From assembly GCA_038277395.1 (NCBI GenBank), contig CM076197.1, positions 31,327,564 through 31,391,563 of the forward strand: a stretch of DNA of 64,000 bases. The letters are read 5' to 3'. Both the position numbers and the translations under genes were made by a program. This DNA comes from Dryocosmus kuriphilus (taxonomy: Eukaryota; Arthropoda; Insecta; Hymenoptera; Cynipidae). The notes under the pieces were generated by a model that had not been told where the DNA came from, ran no database searches, and saw nothing but the letters and a program-made list of their open reading frames with translations. Positions 57,074-64,000 of this stretch are shown here, in pieces. How positions within the stretch are numbered: the first letter of the stretch is position 1; the number at the start of each line of letters is the position of its first letter.

Positions 57074-60000
57074 ATGAATTCAAATCAGTGCAAAAGACTT
57101 ATTAAATTGATGGACGAAGCGTACGAAATTGTACAGGAAAATGCAACGTTTGAGGAAATAGACTTTTGGATACGAGGTGGCATCCAAAACATCCGGCTGC
57201 TCAATAAACAGTTGAGAAGAGAGGAAAACCTTTCTCTAGGCGAAAAAAAAATAAAATTCTCTCTTTGGTTAGAGTTCTGAAAACCAAAAACAGGAAATTC
57301 AAGAAACTGCGAAGAAGAGGAGCAGGTGTCAACCAAACTGAGGATAAAGAAAAAATCAGATGGGAGGATATGGAGACGGCTTTTAAAACTAGGATTAGAA
57401 CAGGTTTAGTAATAAATTTAACACATAAGGATCTGAATAGCTTTTCAGATAATGCGAAAAAAAATGATTATAACGAGAATCAAAAATACATTAAAAATTA
57501 TGGAAAGCTTAAAAGTTAACGTTATTTTAGCCGCAAAGTTCAGCGCATTAGAAGACAGTGGGGAAATAGAAGAAATAAAAATTTTTTAATATCAAAAATG
57601 TAGCTATTCTGGAATTGAGGGACATTGGTGAATGGTTCGAAAGTAATGTAAGAGAGAAACTTTTAGTTAAAGTTGAAGAATTTCAACAGAAAAAATCTAA
57701 TTGGAGGTTAAAAGAAATTATAAATTTAAATGTAAATTTTAATAAATATGCACCCCTTTCTGCAGGATTCTCAACTTACATACAATTACCAAAATTTATA
57801 AAAGATAAAAGAGCAGTGATAAATATTCAAAATAATGATCAGTTTTGTTTCTTATGGTCAATACTAACTGCTCTTCATCCAGCTAAATTTGATGGAGATC
57901 GTACTAGTTCTTATCCACATTTCAACAGTAAAAATTTAAGGTACGATGAAATTAAATTTCCAGTTACTTTTCACGACATTGCACAATGTGAAAAGCTAAA
58001 TAATTTAAGTATAAACATTTATGGAGTAGAGTTCTATGAAAATTGTAAGAAGGAAGAAATTGTCCCGCTATATTTAAGTCAATTTAAATCTGACAAGCCA
58101 ACAATTCACCTTCTTATGATTGAAAATACAGAAATTGATGTAGACGATGAGGATTATATTGATGATAATTAAGTTGCTCTTACCACATGTGATACAGTTT
58201 ACCATTTCGCATGGATCAAAGATTTATCCAGATTAGTAAAATCACAACTTACAAGAGATAAATGTAAGACTTTGTTCTACGACAGACGTTTGTGTCACTT
58301 TAAATTTGAAAAATCTTTTAATAATCATAAACTGGACTGCGAGAATATGAATAAAAATAGAGCAGCAATGCCAACTGAAAAAAAAGAATATTAAAATTTA
58401 AAAATTATAGATTTAAAGAAAAAGTTCCATTTTGTATTTATGCTGATACTGAGTGTTTATTAGAAACAAATTCAAACATACAATCACCCAATTATCAAAA
58501 ACATGTACCATCAAGTGTAGCATTTTATTTACAATGTAATTATGATGACTTACTATCTGAGCTTACAGTTCATCGAGGGGAAGATTGTATAAAATGGTTT
58601 ATGACAGAATTAAAACGAGTGTCTGATGAAGTAGATTCTCGTATAAAAAATATTATTCCAATGGACCGTTTAACATTGCAACAAGAGCGAGAATTCAAAA
58701 CGGCAAAAAACTGTCACATTTGTGAAAAACCTTTTTCAAATGATAATGATATCAAGCTTCGTGATCACGATCATTTTACAGGTAAATATCGCGGAGAGAG
58801 TCATCCAGCTTGTAATATTAACTATAAAGACTGACATGTGATTCCTGTAGTTTTACACAACTTGTCTGGATATGATGCACATTTTATTATAAAAGACTTA
58901 GCTACAAGTTTTGAAGCTGGCATTCAATTATTGCCTATAAACAAAGAAAAATATATATCTTTTACAAAACATGTGGAAGGGACAAATGTAAAGCTTCGAT
59001 TTATTGATTCACTTAGATTTATGCCTAGTAGTCTTGAAAAGTTGGCATCATACCTAAATAATGATGAGAAAAAAATTACAAAAAAATACTGCAAAAATAA
59101 TGATGAATTTAATTTATTGACAAGAAAAGGAGTTTTCTCTTATGAGTATATTGACTGTTGGCAAAAATTGCAGGAAAAACAATTACCGCCAAAGGAAGCT
59201 TTTTATTCCAAATTAAATGATTCCGATATTTCAGAACAAGATTAACGACATGTCTGTAAAGTATGGGAAACATATAGTTTGAAAACTTTGGGTGAATACT
59301 CTGACTTCTATTTAAAAACAGATGTTTTACTTTTGTCTGATATTTTTCAAAATTTTAGAAAAACTTCTTTTTCCACGTACAACTTAGACCCGTTACACTA
59401 TTACACAGCACCGGGACTCGCTTTTGATGCAATGTTAAAATATAGCGGCATTGAGCTTGAATTGTTTACTGATGTAGACATGTTGTTATTTATTGAAAAA
59501 GGAATTCGAGGTGGGGTTTCCCAATGTTCAAAAAGATATGCCAAAGCTAACAATAGATTTATGCGCTCAGATTTTAATCCAAATGAACCAGAATCTGATA
59601 TTATATATTTTGATATTAAACAACCAATATGGTGCACCTATGAGTGAATTTTTGCCATATAAATATTCTGAGTGGTTTGGAAATTTTGAAAATGAGCCAG
59701 ACTTCTTCAATATTCCCGATGATTCAGCAGAAGGTTATATTCTAGAGGTATACCTAGAATATCCTGAGGAGCTCCATGATTTACATAAAGACTTACCTTT
59801 ATGTCCAGAACACGTCGTACCTCCCATCCTAAAATCCACAACCCCCAAGTTAGTACCAAATTTTCTGCCAAAGAAAAATTATGTGATTGATTATAGAAAT
59901 TTGAAACAGTATTTATCATTGGGAATGAAACTGACAAAAATCCATAAAGTATTGCAATTTAAACAAAAACCATGGTTAAAAGATTACATTGACTTAAATA

Positions 60001-60875
60001 CAAATTGTAGGAAAGCATCAAAAAATGAATTTGAGAAAATTTTTTATAAATTAATGAACAATTCTGTTTTTGTTAAAACTATGGAAAATGTGAGAAAGCA
60101 CAAAGATGTAAGGCTTGTAACAAAATGGGTGGGGACGTATGGAGCGAAAAATGTAATCGCTAAACCAAATTTGCATAGCTGCACCATATTCGGCGAAGAA
60201 ATGGTTATCATTAAAATGGATAAAACAAAAATTAATTTCAATAAACCAATTTATACAGGATACACGATTCTTGATCTATCAAAAATAATAATTTAGGATT
60301 TCCAGTATAATTACATTCAGAACACGTTTGGTAATAACGCAAAATTATTGTGTACAGATACAGGTAGTTTAATATATCAATTTGCAGTTCCCAACGTTTA
60401 CGATTATATTAAAAGAGACTCACACAAATGTGATACTTCGGACTCTTCACCAAATAAAGTTTACGGAATACGTCTTCTAAATAAAAAAGTATTGGGTTTG
60501 ATGAAGGATGAACTTAATGGGGAAATAGTAACAGAATTTATTGGTTTGAGAGCAAAATTATATGCATACAAAGTTTTAGGTGAAGAAGAGGAGAAAAAGA
60601 AAGCTAAAGGTGCAAAAGGGTCCACTTTAAGAACAATAACATTCGAGGACTATAAGCACTCTCTCATATCTTGCCAAACCCTGATTCGAACTCAACATCT
60701 AATCCGAAGTAGAGAACATGAAGTGCAATTTATTAAACAGGACAAGATTGCACTCAGTTGGTATGATGATAAGCGTGTTCTTATCCCCGGTCAAACTGGG
60801 ACTCTTCCATGGGGTTATAAAAATAAAAAGTACGAGCCCATGGAAGTGGACGATAATGTACAAATAAATGTATAG
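57074..60875 (+). pseudogene. Protein-primed PolB, copy C (near full length)
   Basis: Start MNSNQCKRLIKLMDEAYEIV at 57074, stop after EPMEVDDNVQINV at 60875, 3.8 kb. In order: PLSAGFSTYIQLPKFIKDK (57750); finger CHFKFEKSFNNHKLDC (about 58290-58340); Exo I YADTECLLE (58437), altered from DIE; CHICEKPF with RDHDHFTGKYRGESHPACN (58711-58815), an HNH/endonuclease-VII-like zinc module; Exo II NLSGYDAHF (58859); Exo [16 protein letters not shown] (59309); motif A disrupted by a frameshift near 59618; motif [15 protein letters not shown] with Gly replaced by Val (60046); motif C CTDTGSLIYQ (60351), where the second catalytic Asp is Gly; AKLYAYKV. Stops at 58172, 58834, 59245 and 60296 plus several shifts. 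Confidence 0.85.
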
Positions 60876-61397
60876 TTTTTGTATTATAATTAATAATATA
60901 AAATATATGTATTATAAAAATTGTATAGACAGATTTGAGATACCGAGGTTCTTATTGTATTATATTTAATTATTATTATTCTTATAAGGCGGCAAGTGAA
61001 GCGAAGAAAGCGCTGTGTGTGTGTGTATATGCGATGTAAATATGGGAGAGGAAGAATGAGTGTTGAATTCTTATGTGTTGTACGAAAAATGTAAAAATAA
61101 TATGTGAATAAAAAAAGGATTTGTATAAATTATAAAAAGTATATAAATTGTAAAATACAAGATTTTAAAATAAATGAATAAAAGAAAGATTGGTAAAATT
61201 TAAATTGTTGTTTTCATTTAGAAAGCCTCTAAATACCTGCAAATCGCAATCCAGTACTCGCACTTATTCACTATAATGGAGAAAGAAACTCTGAGGAAAA
61301 AAGAACTTCAATTTTGTTTCAATTTTTAAAAATTTATTTATAAAAAATAAGTACATTATTTTAAAAAAAATGAGTAGTCTATAACCTAAAGGATATT
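60876..61397. other. Intergenic region between convergent genes, copy C
   Basis: AT-rich. Conserved block TAAGGCGGCAAGTGAAGCGA at 60985 and on to 61024, as in A and B. No ORF. Confidence 0.5.
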
Positions 61398-61797
61398 CTA
61401 ACAAAGCTGCTCTAAAGTCATCCAGCTTTTCAATAAGATTACAATTTCAATAGCACAATTAATGTGATTTTCATACATATGATGTGTACACTTGGTATCA
61501 TTAATTATAAATATCTCACGCAAACCACATAGCGATGGACAGTTCAAATCAAGCATATCAACAATTTCAGTTGACATTTTTACAAATTGCCTCAACCAAT
61601 TCTTTTTCTCTAATCCTTTAACACAAATTTTTATTGCATCTTTCAAAACGTTCTCGAGGATTACAGGTATTAAAGTATATGGCAAATTACCAGAATTCCA
61701 GGGTATTCCATGATGATTGTACGCTACCCAAATATTCATAGACTTATATTCTAATGGGACACAGTTCCACTTGCAGGGTGATTGAAAGAGAAAAGTA
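61398..61797 (-). pseudogene. Conserved Polinton-linked gene, copy C, C-terminal part
   Basis: Reads TFLFQSPCKWNCVPLEYKSM, HGIPWNSGNLPYTLIPVI, KNWLRQFVKMSTEIVDML, CTHHMYENHINC and ends LEQLC at 61398, the same end frame as copy A. The first 50 residues are replaced at about 61798 by integrase sequence. Function unknown. Confidence 0.65.
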
Positions 61798-61799
61798 TG

Positions 61800-61932
61800 T
61801 TTAGGTATACGTTTTCCATGAGAACCCTTTATTTTCTCGTTCATAGGGTTGTATTTCCACAAGATCAGCTTGCCAACTTTCATCTATTTTTCGAATATCA
61901 ACGTGTCTGCGAGGGTAATTCTTGCGTGCCAT
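61800..61932 (-). pseudogene. Polinton integrase, N-terminal fragment, inverted
   Basis: From ATG at 61932: MARKNYPRRHVDIRKIDESW, then QADLVEIQPYERENKG with the first catalytic Asp, where it breaks off into the conserved gene. The equivalent of copy A is RRRHVHIRGIDETRPADLVE. Relative to PolB the fragment points the opposite way from integrase in copy A, so the junction is an inversion plus deletion. It follows the zinc-finger/structural gene on the same strand, as integrase follows its homologue in copy A. Confidence 0.7.
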
Positions 61933-62103
61933 ATTATGTGATGAAGAAAAAAATTAGATTTATTTAACTTATTGCATTACAATCAATTCTTACATTATAA
62001 CTACAGGAAATTGTGAATCTAATAACTCAAATGTTAATTCAACTATCAGGAATATTGAGCCAACAGTTGCTATAGTGTTTACATCAATTAATATAAAATA
62101 TTA

Positions 62104-62778
62104 TCATTCAAAAAGACCAGCCTCTCTTAATTCATTAATGATTGCAATTATTTCTAGCATTTTGTTTCTGCTTCCAGCTGATTGGGATTGCAAAAGTGAG
62201 AGCATTCGATCTACCAAATCATTCGGATCTTCCCAGTATTCTGAAAATTTCTTTTCAATTTCATATTCAGAGGAAATGTCACTTGCAGCGTCATCTTTAT
62301 TATAATAGTCATCATCATTATTATCATCTTCATCCTCATCTTCATTATTATCATCATCAGCATCATTATTGGTTGTCATTGATGGTGAATCATCATGTTG
62401 ATCAAACTCTTCTCCTTCACCTTCATCTTCTAATTCTATTTTTCGCTTCTTGACATATGATTCCAATTCAGGTATAACCCTCTGAGTAATGGCCACAAGT
62501 TTCTTTAATGGAGAAGACTGTAGTTTGATTTCTTCCTGAATAGCTGGATCCTCATCAGGTTTCTTCTGCTTTCGGTAAATTGCCTTACTAATCTTGTTAT
62601 TCTGTTTGTACCTATCTTGAATTGTCCTTATAGCCTCAGGTATCTTTGTCATTTGGTGAAAGCCTCTCTCATCATCATTATACACATGATCCCTTGCTAT
62701 GCAAGAGTATTTCTCATGTCTTTTCAAATTATCGAGTCTTGAATAAACTCTTGAGCAATGTGGGCACGTGCTAGTCAT
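62104..62778 (-). CDS. C2H2 zinc-finger protein with Polinton structural-protein C-terminus, 224 aa
   Basis: Uninterrupted. One C2H2 finger at residues about 5-26 (CPHCSRVYSRLDNLKRHEKY, then SC). A Lys-rich helical region follows (TIQDRYKQNNKISKAIYRKQ), then LQSSPLKKLVAITQRVIPEL, matching the FKPIVNPLEKIV motif in copy A. Then an acidic Asn/Asp/Glu-rich linker of about 45 residues, and the end WEDPNDLVDRMLSLLQSQSA ... IINELREAGLFE, a C-terminal signature I remember from insect Polinton proteins that precede integrase. Role unknown: a virion or packaging protein with a DNA-binding finger is plausible. Upstream is a TATA box and then the inverted second copy. Confidence 0.65.
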   Translation of the reverse strand: MTSTCPHCSRVYSRLDNLKRHEKYSCIARDHVYNDDERGFHQMTKIPEAIRTIQDRYKQNNKISKAIYRKQKKPDEDPAIQEEIKLQSSPLKKLVAITQRVIPELESYVKKRKIELEDEGEGEEFDQHDDSPSMTTNNDADDDNNEDEDEDDNNDDDYYNKDDAASDISSEYEIEKKFSEYWEDPNDLVDRMLSLLQSQSAGSRNKMLEIIAIINELREAGLFE

Positions 62779-63104
62779 TTTATCACTCCCACAGCACGAA
62801 TGTCAGTACAGTCACTAGTGTTGAATTTATATATCCTACTCCTCCTCCTCCTCCTCCTCAGCCTCCTCCTTCACATCCTTCTCTTCCTCCTCCCCCTCCT
62901 CCTCTTCATACCCCTCCTCCTCATCCTCCTCCTCCTCTTCATACTTCTCCTCCTCCTCCTGCGCCTCCTCCTCATAACTATTAAAATGCGTAGGAAGAGA
63001 TGGAGGGGTATGAAGAGGAGGAGGAGGGAGAGGAGGAGCAGGAGTAGGATATATAAATTCAGCACTAGTGACTGAACTGTTATTCGTGCTGTGAGAGCGA
63101 TAAA
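62779..63104. promoter_or_regulatory. Divergent promoter region at the centre of a palindrome
   Basis: Between two head-to-head copies of the zinc-finger gene. TATATAAA occurs at 63050-63057 (+), 48 bp before the ATG at 63105, and its mirror at 62826-62833 (-) before the ATG at 62778. The middle is a (TCC)n tract (about 62838-62975) facing a (GGA)n tract (about 63000-63047), which is strand-asymmetric and could form unusual structures. Confidence 0.6.
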
Positions 63105-63512
63105 ATGACTAGCACGTGCCCACATTGCTCAAGAGTTTATTCAAGACTCGATAATTTGAAAAGACATGAGAAATACTCTCGCATAGCAAGGGATCATGTG
63201 TATGATGATGATGAGAGAGGCTTTCACCAAATGACAAAGATACCTGAAGCTATAAAGACAATTCAAGATAGGTACAAACAGAATAACAAGATTAGTAAGG
63301 CAATTTATCGAAAGCAGAAGAAACCTGATGAGGATCCAGCTATTCAGGAAGAAATCAAACTACAGTCTTCTCCATTAAAGAAACTTGTGGACATTACTCA
63401 GAGGGTTATACCTGAATTGGAATCATATGTCAAGAAGCGAAAAATAGAATTAGAAATGAAGGTGAAGGAGAAGAGTTTGATCAACATGATGATTCACCAT
63501 CAATGACAACCA
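63105..63512 (+). pseudogene. Second copy of the zinc-finger/structural gene, frameshifted and LINE-interrupted
   Basis: Identical in start (MTSTCPHCSRVYSRLDNLKR) to the gene at 62104-62778, then nearly identical to KKRKIELE, where one G is missing and the frame shifts (MKVKEKSLINM). In the original frame DNA similarity continues to the codons for MTTN, where the LINE poly(A)/T tract begins. Because arms are nearly identical, duplication is recent relative to the decay of other Polinton genes. Confidence 0.75.
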
Positions 63513-63516
63513 ATTT

Positions 63517-63517
<1 letters not shown>

Positions 63518-63590
<73 letters not shown>

Positions 63591-64000
63591 GGAGAGGAGG
63601 TGAGAATGCAGTTTACGCACAGAGTGTGGGACTCAGCCTAAAAAACGGCAATACCCACTAAACTCACCTCCTCTTTCTTCTTGGCATTAATCCCCCCGGA
63701 AACCGCTTTCGCATTACTTCAGGGGGTGCCGTTTCCTTCGCTGCTTCCAGCGTCTTCCTCTGGCCTATCCCCTTCTAGGGTTTCCTCGTCCCTATTGCAG
63801 GTGGACGACGACCTACCAGGTTCTGGCACTCGGCCGCCTTGTGTCCATCCTGCAGGCATCTTCTGCAGCTGTTGCTGCGGTCCTCGTTGGCACACTCTCG
63901 GGCCACGTGTCCGATAGTGTGGCACCTATAACACCGGGATTCAGCGCTATGCGCCTTCACCCGGCAGTTCACCCACCCGACCTTCAGTCGGGCTGCCTTC
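63518..64000 (-). mobile_element. Young R1-clade LINE, ORF2-lacking, with 72-nt poly(A)
   Basis: Read on the minus strand: end of ORF1 (to 63775), then a tail coding for a reading like EVMRKRFPGGLMPRRKRR (typical of the end of ORF2), a 3' UTR (GTGAGTTTAGTGGGTATTGC to CATTCTCACCTCCTCTCCC), and poly(A) shown as 72 T at 63518-63589. The element continues past the window. A long uninterrupted tail indicates a recent insertion. The tail follows ORF1 after only about 50 bp, exactly as in the copy at 1786-3574. Confidence 0.8.
63775..64000 (-). CDS. LINE ORF1 C-terminal part with two intact zinc knuckles
   Basis: Open from the window edge to the stop at 63775. Reads ARLKVGWVNCRVKAHSAESR, then CYRCHTIGHVAREC and CRRCLQDGHKAAEC, two CX2CX4HX4C knuckles, and ends GTRKP. 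The homologue at 2232-3474 has the same end (RKP). Intact knuckles fit the young age of this copy. It would bind the element RNA. Confidence 0.8.
   Translation of the reverse strand, partial: KAARLKVGWVNCRVKAHSAESRCYRCHTIGHVARECANEDRSNSCRRCLQDGHKAAECQNLVGRRPPAIGTRKP

Larger units (their letters stand above)
62371..63512. repeat. Large palindrome, arms about 480 bp
   Basis: Positions x and 125883 minus x are complementary from about 62371-62850 against 63033-63512, with only a few mismatches (for example CTTGCATAG against CTCGCATAG, and one missing G at about 63455). The spacer of about 180 bp is the CT/GA tract. The right arm is cut by the LINE poly(A) at 63518, so it may originally have been longer. 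Confidence 0.9.
56018..63517. mobile_element. Polinton/Maverick-like element, copy C (rearranged; right end not found)
   Basis: Starts at 56018 (AGTAGATATACAAGGAGAGT, a diverged form of the common end) after a possible duplication half TATGAG (56012-56017). Then come the terminal region, PolB (+), a partial conserved gene (-), an integrase N-terminal fragment in inverted orientation (-), and the zinc-finger/structural gene (-) with its head-to-head second copy (+). Capsid, penton-like and small basic genes are missing. The right side is interrupted by an R1-clade LINE at 63518. Confidence 0.75.

Noticed and set aside
62838..63050. Leu-rich and Arg-rich ORFs across the CT/GA tracts (62758-63075, 62871-63125)
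   Set aside because: Low-complexity translations of trinucleotide tracts at the palindrome centre.

Overview
The window is AT-rich nuclear DNA of a eukaryote, almost certainly an arthropod and most likely an insect. The reasons are the irritans-like mariner, insect-type Polinton/Maverick genes, an R1-clade LINE, a Dong/R4-type LINE and a Penelope-like element. I find no convincing single-copy host gene, no tRNA or rRNA gene and no CRISPR array. Nearly everything recognisable is a mobile element in some state of decay, and many are nested. All family assignments come from reading motifs; no database search was run.

Layout. 1-11503: Polinton copy A, whose far end lies outside the window. Order: unknown partial ORF (+), integrase (-), structural-protein remnant (-), an R1-clade LINE insertion, penton-like gene (+), small basic ORF (+), double-jelly-roll capsid (+), conserved unknown gene (+), protein-primed PolB (-) with a 152-bp MITE inside it, then the terminal inverted repeat. 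11504-17580: two old decayed genes on the minus strand (an arthropod repeat-family gene and a Transib/RAG1-like transposase) with a 121-bp fold-back satellite between them. 17580-33790: non-coding repeats, including a dispersed family seen three times, tandem arrays, a fold-back element split by a 1280-bp mariner, microsatellites, a 239-bp MITE, and a 5'-truncated Dong/R4-like LINE lying between (TAA)n tracts.

33793-43909: a complete 10.1-kb element with about 1-kb terminal inverted repeats and a perfect 6-bp target duplication (TTGCTC). Its ends match the Polinton copies but it carries none of their genes; its interior holds a Penelope-like element, a 2.4-kb unclassified insertion with a hairpin array, and tandem repeats. 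44062-52030: Polinton copy B, mirror orientation to A, starting 152 bp after the previous element and lost beyond the penton-like gene. 52031-56017: repeats. 56018 onward: Polinton copy C, with PolB, a partial conserved gene fused to an inverted integrase fragment, then two head-to-head copies of a C2H2 zinc-finger/structural gene forming a large palindrome. The second copy is cut by a young R1-clade insertion with a 72-nt poly(A) tail that runs off the window.

How the genes relate. Together the three Polintons show one module: a protein-primed DNA polymerase read inward from the terminal repeat, and opposite it a block coding for capsid, penton-like protein, a small basic protein and a conserved unknown protein, plus a structural protein and integrase at the far end. 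Each polymerase is inactivated differently (motif A deleted in A, scattered stops and frameshifts in B, catalytic DTDS changed in C). The capsid gene of copy A has only one stop codon, and two small genes of copy A are uninterrupted. No ATPase or Ulp1-type protease was recognised. The terminal repeats contain iterated TGACGTCA octamers and a TATA box upstream of PolB.
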